Source: Bacillus sp. FJAT-27264 (lineage in GTDB: Bacteria > Bacillota > Bacilli > Paenibacillales > Paenibacillaceae). Taken from it: a stretch of DNA of 64,000 nucleotides. Positions 44,493-52,414 of this stretch are shown here, piece after piece (the stretch's first letter is position 1; each line of letters opens with the position of its first letter). The stretch is from NCBI RefSeq assembly GCF_001682855.1, contig NZ_MAQW01000012.1, positions 248,001 through 312,000 on the forward strand, written 5' to 3'. Below the pieces are notes generated by a model. It made no database searches. It saw only the letters and a program-made list of their open reading frames with translations, and had not been told where the DNA came from. Both the position numbers and the translations under genes were made by a program.

Positions 44493-44623
44493 ATATCGTT
44501 TACAAAATCATCTTGTCTGCATTTGTTGGCTGGGCAGTAACGCCGTTTTACTTGGTTGGGTATCTCTTTAAGTTAATTCGAGCATTTAATCCATCTTCAA
44601 GTACTAAGCAGCATACAAAATAG
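44493..44623 (+). CDS. small membrane protein, start unclear
   Basis: A hydrophobic frame reads KIILSAFVGWAVTPFYLVGYL then FKLIRAFNPSSSTKQHTK and stops at 44623. It looks like a real one-helix or hairpin membrane protein of about 40 residues. No ATG/GTG/TTG start is seen near the good GAGGAATAA; the frame runs back to 44435 inside the previous gene. The start codon may have mutated (ATC at the right place). Low certainty. Confidence 0.35.
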
Positions 44624-44636
44624 AATCAATAGTACA

Positions 44637-44662
44637 ACGGGGAGAGCATCAGCTCTTCCCGT
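44637..44662 (+). terminator. intrinsic terminator
   Basis: ACGGGGAGAGC and GCTCTTCCCGT form an 11-bp stem (one G-U pair) with a 4-nt loop, followed by TTATTTTG. Ends the XRE operon. Confidence 0.85.
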
Positions 44663-44697
44663 TTATTTTGTGTTAACCCCTGAGAGAGGTGAGAATC

Positions 44698-44883
44698 ATG
44701 GATAAAGTAATAGAAACTGCAGGAAAGTCAGCGCTGACCGCAGCGGGTGCGCTATTTGGAGGAGGAGTTGGAGCAGCACTTGGCACAGCAGTATTTCCCG
44801 GTGCAGGAACAGCCGTTGGTTATTTATTTGGTATTGGCTATGGTACACTAAGTGGCCTTAAAGCATGGAAGCATCATTCATAA
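44698..44883 (+). CDS. small glycine-zipper membrane peptide (61 aa)
   Basis: ATG 44698, with AGAGAGGTGAG upstream. After a short amphipathic start (MDKVIETAGKSALTAAGAL) come several G-x3-G repeats (FGGGVGAALGTAVFPGAG) and a second hydrophobic part (VGYLFGIGYGTLSGL). The C-terminus is basic (KAWKHHS). Glycine-zipper proteins of this length are seen among bacteriocins, holin-like and membrane-perturbing proteins. A 40-aa acidic ORF follows 24 bases later. No double-glycine leader is visible. Function open. Confidence 0.7.
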   Translation: MDKVIETAGKSALTAAGALFGGGVGAALGTAVFPGAGTAVGYLFGIGYGTLSGLKAWKHHS

Positions 44884-44907
44884 TACAATAATTTGGAGGA
44901 ATACAAG

Positions 44908-45030
44908 ATGAGTGAATTTTGGGAACGTATAGTGGAATCTGCTGTAGATGCAGTAAGCCAAACAATAGAAAATAAGTTTGATGTGGTGGAAACGGCAAAG
45001 GACTTGTACGATAAGTATAAAGAAGATTAA
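44908..45030 (+). CDS. small acidic amphipathic protein (40 aa)
   Basis: ATG 44908 behind TTGGAGGA. The sequence opens MSEFWERIVESAVDAVSQTI and ends DLYDKYKED; strongly helical and acidic. It is co-transcribed with the 61-aa glycine-zipper peptide and ends just before a terminator. It could be an antitoxin or immunity-like partner, or the second peptide of a pair. Too small for homology by eye. Confidence 0.7.
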   Translation: MSEFWERIVESAVDAVSQTIENKFDVVETAKDLYDKYKED

Positions 45031-45044
45031 CAAGAATTAACTAC

Positions 45045-45079
45045 ATGAAGCCCGTAAATCAATTTATGACGGGCTTCAT
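45045..45079 (+). terminator. intrinsic terminator
   Basis: ATGAAGCCCGT (45045-45055) and ACGGGCTTCAT (45069-45079) pair perfectly; TTTATT follows. Confidence 0.9.
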
Positions 45080-45146
45080 TTTATTCAAGAAGTGTAGATG
45101 ACAACTAATTATGGTTATTGTCTAATTATTTTTTCTATTTCTGTCT

Positions 45147-46205
45147 TCAGTACTGGTCTTCAAAGTATTCGTGCATCATTCCATCCAAATTCGGTAGCAT
45201 ACTAACACCCCATTCAGAAGGAAGACATACCGGATTGATGCCTAGCTTCCGCAATTTGCAAAGCCTACTGCTGAACCTGTCCATGATTTGCTTCTGATTC
45301 TGTGTTCCGCTCGAAAACTCTGACTGCTCTGCAAACTGTAATTTAGCCGCCCACACGCTGCCACATTGATTTATTAATTCAAGGAGTCGCATTAGAGTCG
45401 CTCTTTTTTCAGCATTCCTAACTTTCTCCTTGATGATCTCTTTTGCTTTGCCGAGTGTATAGAAGTCGCCGGAACCGATAATTAAATCGTAAAAGTAGTA
45501 CAGCCGCTGTTGACAGCGATCTACGGACAACACATCGCGGACTTTCTCATTACAATCTTTACATTGAACTTCAAACCGTATTACTCCCTCCGTTATACTG
45601 TAGTCCCTATATATTTTCTTCGACTTCTTCTCCTTCTCTTGTAGCGTCTTGAATCTATCGTACCAATGTACTGTTACTGTAGTAGCATTCAGATACAGAT
45701 TTGTTTCGGAGTCGAAGTATTTTTGTGTGATTTCATTTTGCAACATATAAAGGGGTATGTTTCCTTTTTTATAAAGAAACAATAATTTAGGAATCAGTGC
45801 TTCTCCAACACATAAATCAATGGTATATTCGACTCTTTTAGCAATCCATTCAAAGAAAAAGGGTACATTAAGGCCAATGATATTTTTCATAATATAGTCG
45901 AACTTCAAACTAACCTCTCCAAAATCACGGATGCGTGTCAGCCCATAATAATTTGAACCATCAATTTCATCAATTAATTCCGGGCGTAGTCGCACTTCAA
46001 TAGAGCGATATTTCCATAATCGGCGTAACCGTATTTCTTGAAGACCATATTCGGACAACCCATTCGTCACGTACACAGTCTTATCCCATCTATCCGGCCT
46101 CAGTCCACGTCGGGAACCCTCAAAGTAACTCTTCAGTTTCATAAATGTGTCTTGATACTCCGTTTCTGTCATTTCATAGGCAATATACATCTTATCAATA
46201 GTCAT
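45147..46205 (-). CDS. hypothetical protein, possibly a replication-initiation-type protein
   Basis: 352 residues from ATG 46205 (MTIDKMYIAYEM); a longer frame to 46253 is Gly/Val-rich and improbable. Charged, no membrane segment. The strings SIEVRLRPELID and GVIRFEVQCKDCNEKVRD recall the strand motif (R-x-E-V-Q) of replication-initiation proteins of small plasmids and filamentous phages, but I see no clear HUH or Tyr motif, so this is a weak guess. It lies just inside the right tRNA-Leu fragment, as expected for an island gene. Confidence 0.5.
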   Translation of the reverse strand: MTIDKMYIAYEMTETEYQDTFMKLKSYFEGSRRGLRPDRWDKTVYVTNGLSEYGLQEIRLRRLWKYRSIEVRLRPELIDEIDGSNYYGLTRIRDFGEVSLKFDYIMKNIIGLNVPFFFEWIAKRVEYTIDLCVGEALIPKLLFLYKKGNIPLYMLQNEITQKYFDSETNLYLNATTVTVHWYDRFKTLQEKEKKSKKIYRDYSITEGVIRFEVQCKDCNEKVRDVLSVDRCQQRLYYFYDLIIGSGDFYTLGKAKEIIKEKVRNAEKRATLMRLLELINQCGSVWAAKLQFAEQSEFSSGTQNQKQIMDRFSSRLCKLRKLGINPVCLPSEWGVSMLPNLDGMMHEYFEDQY

Positions 46206-46317
46206 ACAAACATCAACCTTCCCACCACCCACTACCACAGCACCCCATACCAAGAGGAGTAACTGCCGGAGGGGGTATATTATTTAAGTGTCAAAGTGAT
46301 GTTTGCATTACAAAAAT

Positions 46318-46349
46318 AAGGGTTCCAGCCCAAATGAGCTGAAACCCTT
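46318..46349 (-). terminator. hairpin beyond the tRNA-Leu fragment
   Basis: AAGGGTTCCAGC and GCTGAAACCCTT pair with one mismatch around CCAAATGA. On the minus strand ATTTTTG follows. It sits 10 bases past the tRNA fragment's 3' end, as a tRNA terminator would. A similar AAGGGTT hairpin lies beside the other fragment (3768-3790). Confidence 0.7.
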
Positions 46350-46359
46350 GTTTTACTAG

Positions 46360-46419
46360 TGCCGAGGACCGGGATCGAACCCGTACGGTAGTCACCTACC
46401 GCAGGATTTTAAGTCCTGA
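46360..46419 (-). tRNA. tRNA-Leu(UAA) 3'-half fragment (pseudo-tRNA)
   Basis: Minus strand: anticodon arm AGGACTTAAAATCCT (anticodon TAA), variable arm GCGGTAGGTGACTACCGTA, T arm with TTCGATC (one mismatched pair) and acceptor strand CCTCGGC plus discriminator A. No complementary GCCGAGG 5' strand occurs on the 5' side. The D-arm region has been replaced by unrelated sequence, so it is not a full tRNA. Direct repeat of 3803-3861. Confidence 0.7.
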
Positions 46420-46453
46420 GCTAACTCATCCACACAGATGGTTACTCCAACCA

Positions 46454-47026
46454 CTAACCCCTAACCGCATCCCAACTCATACGAATAATCTGCTGGAAAT
46501 TCTCTTCGCTGCCCTCCAGTTGCCCTTTGAATACCGTTTTGGCGAAATGCGTGACTGGCAGATAACAGTAGGACAAGAGCAGCATAGTGTTCAGCGCTTT
46601 AAGCTCTCCCTTCTGCTTCCCTTTCTCGAATAATTCATACAGCCCAACAAACATCGATGACGTATCGTCCAGGCATAGCCGTTCAACATAGGGAGAGTGC
46701 TGATACTGCTCCAGCAACAGGAAGTAATCCTTGTTGTTCATGATAAAATCCAGTGAATTTCGCATAAGCTGCTCACACAATTGTTGGGAAGACAGGGATT
46801 CATCCAGCCCCCTGCTCATCTGCTGACTCATTTTTTCCTTAACCTTCACGTAAAGCTTGGCTAACATATCCTCCTTATTTTCAAAATACACATAGATGGT
46901 TGCCGAGGAGACGTTCGCCACCTTGGCAATTTTGGACATGGAAATATCCGAAAATCCAATTTCATTCAATAGTTTAATCGTTGCTTCAAAGATGGCTTCA
47001 CTCTTTTTCTCGTCTTTATGTCTCAT
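46454..47026 (-). CDS. TetR-family transcriptional regulator
   Basis: 190 residues from ATG 47026 (RBS GGTGAGG); the frame extends to 47077 without an RBS. HTH at residues 10-55: AIFEATIKLLNEIGFSDISM, then SKIAKVANVSSATIYVYFENKEDML. The C-terminal ligand domain is helical. It lies downstream of, and in the same direction as, two YdcZ-type transporters, with 199 bases between them that are free of genes. It probably represses those transporters or itself. Confidence 0.9.
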   Translation of the reverse strand: MRHKDEKKSEAIFEATIKLLNEIGFSDISMSKIAKVANVSSATIYVYFENKEDMLAKLYVKVKEKMSQQMSRGLDESLSSQQLCEQLMRNSLDFIMNNKDYFLLLEQYQHSPYVERLCLDDTSSMFVGLYELFEKGKQKGELKALNTMLLLSYCYLPVTHFAKTVFKGQLEGSEENFQQIIRMSWDAVRG

Positions 47027-47225
47027 GACCTCACCATAAATGATCGTTCGGTTAAAGTCAATGGATACAATTTGCACGAAGTACTGTAAGAGTTCCCCCG
47101 CAGCGCGTGCGCCTCCCGGCGCGCGGTGCGAAGTCTAAGGTGGTGCTCAAACCTCTTGTCTGCGTCATCAGGTGCCACGCAGTAACGAGGATTTTGACTT
47201 ATTCTGCATTTCTATGCAGTAAGAT

Positions 47226-47720
47226 TTACTCCTGTGTACCCGTTCTACCAAGGACAGATGCTTGTGCTGCTTCCTTCCCTTTCGCTTTACCGTCAAATTT
47301 AAACACAATAATTCCGCCGACAATGACCAGTACTCCAAGAAACTGATTAAAGTTAAACGGAACCTTTTCCAGTCCAAGCCACCCCATAGAATCCCATAGC
47401 AAGGCAAAAGCGAGTTGTGAAGTCATCACGATCGAGATCGCGTAGGTAGGTCCCAGCAGTTTCACTCCCTGAACGAGACAGATCACAACGCCAACGCCGA
47501 TCATTCCGCTGATCCAATACCATGGCTGCATATTTTGCAGCGCAAAGGTGTTTTTCCCTTCAACAATCAGGCTGATGATCAGAGAAGCGATGAAGCCCAT
47601 ACCGAGCACCAATGTAGTGGTTGACCATGAACCCGTATGTTGATTAACTTTGCTGTTGAAAATATTTTGCAGGCCGACAAGTGAACCGGCGATAAGCGCC
47701 AGTAGTATTCCCGCTAGCAT
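47226..47720 (-). CDS. YdcZ/DUF606-family membrane transporter subunit
   Basis: 164 residues from the inner ATG 47720 (MLAGILLALIAG) behind GGGGG; the frame opens at 47735. Five hydrophobic helices; opens GSLVGLQNIFNSKVNQHTGSW, with GLQNxxN as in DUF606 proteins. A polar Lys-rich tail follows the last helix. This small family resembles half of a DMT/EamA transporter and usually comes as tandem pairs; its partner is 30 bases upstream. The substrate is unknown. Confidence 0.88.
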   Translation of the reverse strand: MLAGILLALIAGSLVGLQNIFNSKVNQHTGSWSTTTLVLGMGFIASLIISLIVEGKNTFALQNMQPWYWISGMIGVGVVICLVQGVKLLGPTYAISIVMTSQLAFALLWDSMGWLGLEKVPFNFNQFLGVLVIVGGIIVFKFDGKAKGKEAAQASVLGRTGTQE

Positions 47721-47750
47721 ATGTGTTTCCCCCATTTGTGTATTACAATT

Positions 47751-48176
47751 TTAGAATTTCATGATTACGACACCAGCGATCATCATCCCGATGCCAATAA
47801 AATGCGGTACCCGCAGCTTCAATTTTTTGACCCCAAACCATCCACGAACATCAGTTAAGAATGTCAGGCATAACTGGGCAATTAGCAGCGCAGAGATCGT
47901 ATAGGTCACACCCATCATCCGAATCGCTGTAACCTCGGTGAAAATAATAACAGCACCAAAGGAGCCTCCCAGCAAATATAAAGGCTTCACTTTCTTAAAG
48001 CCCTGCCGCTTGCCGTCCCGCACGAAGAGCAGGATCAGTAATGCCATCAAAAATCCGGTCAGCTGAGTGATTGTCGCAGCCTGCCAGGTGCCAATATCCT
48101 GACTGATTCTCGCGTTAGCAACACCTTGCAGCGTAATGCAGGCCCCACCCAAAAATGCAAAAATAATTCCTCTCAT
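47751..48176 (-). CDS. YdcZ/DUF606-family membrane transporter subunit
   Basis: 141 residues, five hydrophobic segments, opening MRGIIFAFLGGACITLQGVA then NARISQDIGTWQAATITQL. It has the same layout as the next gene (A/G-x-x-x-L-Q-x-x-x-N-x-x at the start, K-L-x-x-P-H-F-I-G-I near the end). It pairs with the 47226-47720 gene, likely forming an antiparallel heterodimer. First gene of the small operon, RBS GGAGAGAGA. Confidence 0.88.
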   Translation of the reverse strand: MRGIIFAFLGGACITLQGVANARISQDIGTWQAATITQLTGFLMALLILLFVRDGKRQGFKKVKPLYLLGGSFGAVIIFTEVTAIRMMGVTYTISALLIAQLCLTFLTDVRGWFGVKKLKLRVPHFIGIGMMIAGVVIMKF

Positions 48177-48277
48177 CTCATGTCTCTCTCCTTCATCTAA
48201 CTCTCCTACTAATTAAAAGACATTACGGCCCATTCAGGGAAGGACATCTGTCCTTTATTCGTAAATTCCGCTTTCAG

Positions 48278-48376
48278 CAAGTAGAAACAGCTTTGCCGTC
48301 CTCTAAGGGACGGTATCCGTTTCAGCGAGAAATATAAGGATGATTTATAAAGTGAAACATATAAATTCTTATATTT
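48278..48376. repeat. 99-bp dispersed structured repeat, copy 1
   Basis: About 91 of 99 positions match 52281-52379 in the same orientation. It contains two foldable halves: GAAACAGC...GCCGTCC and GGGACGG...CCGTTTC, then AAATATAAGGATGATTTATA with its near complement TATAAATTCTTATATTT. Intergenic, beyond the stop of the Nudix gene. Confidence 0.85.
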
Positions 48377-48379
48377 GAA

Positions 48380-48427
48380 CAAAAAAAAGCCCGCTTCACG
48401 CCTATTATAGGCTGTAAACGGACTTTT
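48380..48427 (-). terminator. terminator-like hairpin after the Nudix gene
   Basis: AAAAAGCCCG...CGGACTTTT with an inner AGCCTATAATAGGC-like stem on the minus strand. Imperfect but with A/T runs on both sides; lies between the Nudix stop and the repeat. Confidence 0.5.
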
Positions 48428-48465
48428 ACTCAGAATTTCGTTTGGAATTTCATTCAAGACTTCAT

Positions 48466-48867
48466 TTAGAATAGCTGCTTCAACTCATGCAGCTTGTCGA
48501 AAATCAATTGGCTGACGGCAGATACGCGATCCCGATCGCTGTAAGTTAACCATGCCAGTTCCTCAATTTCCGAGGCGGCGGCTAACTCCCCTTCAAATTC
48601 CGCAGAATAGCAGATCATTCGCACAGTCACACCTTCTGCTTTGCCATGTGCCCCTGCTTCAAAGGTCCCTAAAGGGGAGATTGTCTCTGGTTTAATCTGT
48701 ACGGACAGCTCTTCCTGTATCTCACGAACAAGTGTCTCTTCATCAGTCTCGCCGGGCTCACGTTTCCCTCCAGGCAGATAGTAGGTATCTTTTCCGGTGG
48801 AGCGGGCAGCCAGCACACGACCTTCAACGATATGAACCAAAGCTATTTTATCAATCAATGTAGTCAT
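48466..48867 (-). CDS. Nudix hydrolase
   Basis: 133 residues from ATG 48867 (MTTLIDKIALVHI, RBS GGAG); the frame opens at 48882. The Nudix box is complete: GGKREPGETDEETLVREIQEELSV (G-x5-E-x7-R-E-x2-E-E-x-G, with Ser replacing the last Gly). It hydrolyses a nucleoside diphosphate linked to another group, such as oxidised dNTPs or NDP-sugars; specificity is unknown. Single gene. Confidence 0.9.
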   Translation of the reverse strand: MTTLIDKIALVHIVEGRVLAARSTGKDTYYLPGGKREPGETDEETLVREIQEELSVQIKPETISPLGTFEAGAHGKAEGVTVRMICYSAEFEGELAAASEIEELAWLTYSDRDRVSAVSQLIFDKLHELKQLF

Positions 48868-48934
48868 TCCAGTCTCCTGCATTTGTTTTTCTGAACATTA
48901 TAGCATGGGGTCGCTTCGTTTCAAAAAAACAATA

Positions 48935-48969
48935 AAAAAACTCTCTGTCTCAAATGACAGAAAGTTTTT
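48935..48969 (-). terminator. terminator of the sugar ABC operon
   Basis: AAAACT.TCTGTC and GACAGA.AGTTTT form a stem with a 6-nt loop, T-rich on the minus strand. It lies 29 bases past the last permease gene. Confidence 0.85.
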
Positions 48970-48997
48970 AGCCTTACTAAGTTTCAGTATGTTTCGC

Positions 48998-49825
48998 CTA
49001 TCCCTTAACCGCGGACCCCACCGTCATTGCTCGTTCCACCTGCTCACTGAAGAACAGATACACGATGATCATAGGCAGCGAAGCCATCGTCATGACGGCC
49101 CCCATTCCGCCCCAGTCCGTGCTGTATTGTCCTTGGAAGAACAACAGACCGAGCGGCAGAGTTTTCATCGCTTCATTGGAGATCAGGATATACGCAAGGG
49201 TGAATTCGTTCCAATTCGTAAGGAACTGGAAGATTGCAACGGTTGCGATAGCCGGCATAACCATCGGCATAATCACTTGCATAAACATCCGGTAGATATT
49301 CGCGCCATCCATACAAGCTGCTTCTTCAATTTCAGTTGGAATTCCACGCATAAATCCGTAGAAAATCATGGTTGAGAAAGGAAGCCCCAAGGCAACATAA
49401 GGAACAATCAATGCACCATACGTATTGGATAAATGGAAGTCCCGAACCAGAATCGCAAGTGGAATCATAATTACCTGGAGCGGGATAAACATCCCTACCA
49501 GCATATAGATCCGAACCGCATTTCTGAACTTCCAGGTCAGCCGGGCTACGGCAAAGGCGAACATCAACGCAAAGAGCAGAATGAAGACTGTAGCAATCGA
49601 TGAAACTACAATACTGTTGATAAAATATTTTGGAATATTGAATTGTGACCATGCAGTCACATAGTTCTCAAAGCGGAAGTGTGTCGGTAAGCCAAATGGA
49701 TTGGTCGAGAAAATTTCATCGTTATTTTTCAATGAATATGAAATCATCCAGACTAGCGGATATACCGAAACGATAAAATAGATCCACAGCGGAACCTGGT
49801 AAAGTACGCCTAACGCCTTTTTCAT
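48998..49825 (-). CDS. ABC sugar transporter permease (MalG/UgpE type)
   Basis: 275 residues from ATG 49825 (RBS AAGGGGAA). Six membrane helices; the binding-protein-dependent permease signature is EEAACMDGANIYRMFMQVIMP (E-A-A-x2-D-G-A) before the fifth helix. It forms the channel with the preceding permease. The ATPase is not in the operon and is presumably a shared MsmX-type subunit. The C-terminus lies near the terminator. Confidence 0.93.
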   Translation of the reverse strand: MKKALGVLYQVPLWIYFIVSVYPLVWMISYSLKNNDEIFSTNPFGLPTHFRFENYVTAWSQFNIPKYFINSIVVSSIATVFILLFALMFAFAVARLTWKFRNAVRIYMLVGMFIPLQVIMIPLAILVRDFHLSNTYGALIVPYVALGLPFSTMIFYGFMRGIPTEIEEAACMDGANIYRMFMQVIMPMVMPAIATVAIFQFLTNWNEFTLAYILISNEAMKTLPLGLLFFQGQYSTDWGGMGAVMTMASLPMIIVYLFFSEQVERAMTVGSAVKG

Positions 49826-49844
49826 GTCACGTTCCCCTTTCTGC

Positions 49845-50723
49845 CTAGACCGCCTCGTTACGATCAAATACTTTGTTGATAACCACCGTTGCAATGAGCG
49901 AAATGATTACCAGAACTACCGCTACGGCGCAAGCATAACCATAGTTGCTTTCCAAGAAAGCGTAACGGTATACCATGAAGGTCATCGTATAATTGCTCGT
50001 TCCCGGTCCACCGTTGGTCATGATCAGCATTTGTGTAAAGGCGCTAATTCCGCCGGTGATAGCGATCGTAAAGCAGAACTTGTACGTTTCTTTCATTAGC
50101 GGTAGTGTCACTTTCCAGTGGGCCTTCCATTTGCTGCAGCCATCGATCGTCGCGGCCTCCATGTACTGTTCAGGAATAGACTTGACGCCTGCATATAGGA
50201 GTGCGAATTGATAGCCCATGAACTGCCATGCATTGACGAATGCAATTGCAATAATCGATTTGGTCGGTGAAGTTAACCAATGCTGCTGATAAGGAATACC
50301 CAGCATTTGCAGCAGGCGATTAATAAGCCCGTTGGTCGGATCATAGATCGCGATCCAGAGTTGGCAGACAACGGTCACGGACAATACGACCGGAATAAAG
50401 TAAGCCGTCTTGAGCAGCTTCCGTCCCTTAACCGTAACGTCTGCACAGACCAAAGCCAGAATTGTACCCAAGCCGATTTGAAATACAACAAGCACTAAAG
50501 CAAAAATCCCGCCGTTTTTCAGCGATGTCTTCAGGAGCGGGTCCGTGAATAAATCGCGGAAATTCCCCAGCCCGTTGAAGGTTGCATCACTGAGACCGTC
50601 CCAGTTGTAAAAACTGCGGTAAACGGTTTGCAGCACCGGATAAATGATAATTATGGTGTAGATTAGCATGGCGGGCAGAAGGAAGAATAGAATCGCTTTT
50701 TTATTGCCCAGATACTGTCTCAT
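49845..50723 (-). CDS. ABC sugar transporter permease (MalF/UgpA type)
   Basis: 292 residues from ATG 50723 (RBS GGAGGG); the frame runs up to 50816 without support. Six membrane helices, opening KKAILFFLLPAMLIYTIIIIY. The EAA loop is MEAATIDGCSKWKAHWKVTLP. It is the partner of the downstream permease, 19 bases before it, and follows the solute-binding protein. Carbohydrate uptake CUT1 family by gene order. Confidence 0.93.
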   Translation of the reverse strand: MRQYLGNKKAILFFLLPAMLIYTIIIIYPVLQTVYRSFYNWDGLSDATFNGLGNFRDLFTDPLLKTSLKNGGIFALVLVVFQIGLGTILALVCADVTVKGRKLLKTAYFIPVVLSVTVVCQLWIAIYDPTNGLINRLLQMLGIPYQQHWLTSPTKSIIAIAFVNAWQFMGYQFALLYAGVKSIPEQYMEAATIDGCSKWKAHWKVTLPLMKETYKFCFTIAITGGISAFTQMLIMTNGGPGTSNYTMTFMVYRYAFLESNYGYACAVAVVLVIISLIATVVINKVFDRNEAV

Positions 50724-50834
50724 AACCCTCCACAGCTCCTTTCCAAAATAAATATTCTCTGGTTTAGAACCCCGGAAGCCCCAAGCCGAAGCTTGAAGTC
50801 CAGGGTTCTTAAACATTTCTCTGTAGCGCTCTCT

Positions 50835-52160
50835 TTATTTGCCCAAAGCGCGATTCATATTTTTAACAAAATCGTCTACACTAAATCCATCGACCAGCAG
50901 GTTTTGCGTATTATCATCAATCGCTGTGCTGATGCTCAACTTGCTGACCGCTACAGCGTAGCCCTTAGCGTTAGGGAGTACATCCGTAGTCAGGCGCTTC
51001 ATCATTGCCGGAATATCTGTAGCTGTAACAGGCTTATCAATTTTCGGTGCAACAATTGGGTTACCCAGTACTGTGAATTTATACTCAGCCGATTTCTTGG
51101 CGATGAAAGCCGCTACTTTAACAGCCACATCAATATTTTTGCTCTTGGAGGATACAGCATATCCTTGAGGTCCACCGGAGCCGTTCATTTGGAATTTCAT
51201 GTTCTCATAGGTTTGCTCGTCTTTGGCCGGCCAGTACATGAAGTCTACATTGTCGCCCATCTTCTCTTGTGCACTGTAAATTTCCCATTGGCCGTTAATC
51301 ATCATAGCGGATTTTCCGGTATAAAACATGGAAGAGGCCTGGTCATAGTTCGTATTGGTTGCATTGACATCAAGCAATCCGGCTTGTTGCAGCTTTTTCA
51401 CTTGCTCAGCAGCAGTCACAGCACTTTGCGGAGTTTCCGTAGGGTTACCCTTTTCGAATACGCCTGTTCCGATACCATCCTCACGTGTCAAGAAGGCATT
51501 GTAGAACGCTGTAGTGATCCATTTTTCTTTGGCAAAAATAGAGAGTGGTACAAGACCCTTAGCTTTTAATTTCTGGGCTGCTGCGGCGAGTTCGTCAATC
51601 GTTTTGATTGGCACCGGAATGCCAGCTTCTTGGAAAATCTTCTTGTTGTAATACAGGAGCTCAAACTCTACACCTGTATCCGGGAAGGCATAGACGTGAC
51701 CATCTGGAGCAACCATACGGGATTCGACGCCTGGATTAAGATTTGCCTTGTATTCTTTGGTCGTATCATAATCGTCGAGCACCTGTACATTTTGGGATTT
51801 GGAGAAGGTTTGTAGTGTGTTCCAATCTGTATAGTAGATATCAGGCAGATTTCCTGTTGCCGCATAAGTTTTCAGCTTCTGGAATCCGTCTTGAACTGCA
51901 GGATCAAGCTCAATCTCCACATTTGGCATTTCCTTCTTCAGTTCTTCAACTGCGTAATCAAACGGCTTGGCGGTATCATCATCAAAATGTTGTGCGTACA
52001 CTTTCAGTTTGACTTTCTCATTCGCTCCGGCTTCACTTCCTCCTGAAGTGCCTGTGTTAGTCGGTTTGTTTGAAGAAGATCCGCCGCCACAGGCGGTCAG
52101 GGACGCAACCAGTGTCAATGCAAGTACTCCAGCCCACGTTTTATTCCATGTGCTCTTCAT
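50835..52160 (-). CDS. extracellular solute-binding lipoprotein of sugar ABC transporter
   Basis: 441 residues. Signal peptide with lipobox: WAGVLALTLVASLTAC followed by Gly and Ser, so Cys 23 is lipidated and the protein sits outside the membrane. The mature part follows the family-1 solute-binding pattern (LPDIYYTDWN, KSAMMINGQWEIYSA). It captures a sugar or oligosaccharide for the two permeases. Located directly downstream of the YesM/YesN-type pair, so it is probably induced through them. Confidence 0.93.
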   Translation of the reverse strand: MKSTWNKTWAGVLALTLVASLTACGGGSSSNKPTNTGTSGGSEAGANEKVKLKVYAQHFDDDTAKPFDYAVEELKKEMPNVEIELDPAVQDGFQKLKTYAATGNLPDIYYTDWNTLQTFSKSQNVQVLDDYDTTKEYKANLNPGVESRMVAPDGHVYAFPDTGVEFELLYYNKKIFQEAGIPVPIKTIDELAAAAQKLKAKGLVPLSIFAKEKWITTAFYNAFLTREDGIGTGVFEKGNPTETPQSAVTAAEQVKKLQQAGLLDVNATNTNYDQASSMFYTGKSAMMINGQWEIYSAQEKMGDNVDFMYWPAKDEQTYENMKFQMNGSGGPQGYAVSSKSKNIDVAVKVAAFIAKKSAEYKFTVLGNPIVAPKIDKPVTATDIPAMMKRLTTDVLPNAKGYAVAVSKLSISTAIDDNTQNLLVDGFSVDDFVKNMNRALGK

Positions 52161-52280
52161 CTTTATTTCCCCCTGTAGCTTAATTTAGTTAGCGCTTTCT
52201 TGTTTGCGCTTTCATTATAGAATGACTCGTGCCTCTTGCAGAATGAGCAAAACGGGCCGGATAAGTAAAAAACGGGACAA

Positions 52281-52379
52281 CAAGTAGAAACAGCATTGCC
52301 GTCCTCTAGGGGACGGTACCCGTTTCAGCGAGAAATATAAGGATAATTTATAGCGTAGAACATATAAATTCTTATATTT
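52281..52379. repeat. 99-bp dispersed structured repeat, copy 2
   Basis: Same orientation as 48278-48376, eight differences. GCCGTCC pairs with GGGACGG in a compact hairpin, and a second AT-rich inverted repeat follows. It lies in the gap between the response regulator and the binding-protein gene. Confidence 0.85.
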
Positions 52380-52383
52380 AAGC

Positions 52384-52414
52384 AAAAGAGCCGGACAGAA
52401 CCCGGCTCTCTTTT
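52384..52414 (-). terminator. terminator of the two-component operon
   Basis: AAAAGAGCCGG and CCGGCTCTCTTTT pair over 10-11 bases around ACAGAAC. The stop codon of the regulator lies inside its right arm. Confidence 0.85.

Noticed and set aside
3803..46419. Intact prophage or ICE between the tRNA fragments
   Set aside because: No integrase, capsid, terminase or conjugation genes visible; only small regulators and a doubtful replication-type protein.
46360..46446. Functional tRNA-Leu gene
   Set aside because: Only the 3' half is present; no 5' acceptor strand pairs with CCTCGGC and the D-arm region is replaced.
48905..49375. 156-codon ORF antisense to the sugar permease
   Set aside because: Antisense shadow of a well-supported permease gene.
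50793..51569. 258-codon ORF antisense to the solute-binding protein
   Set aside because: Lies wholly opposite the binding-protein gene, no RBS, no recognisable domain.
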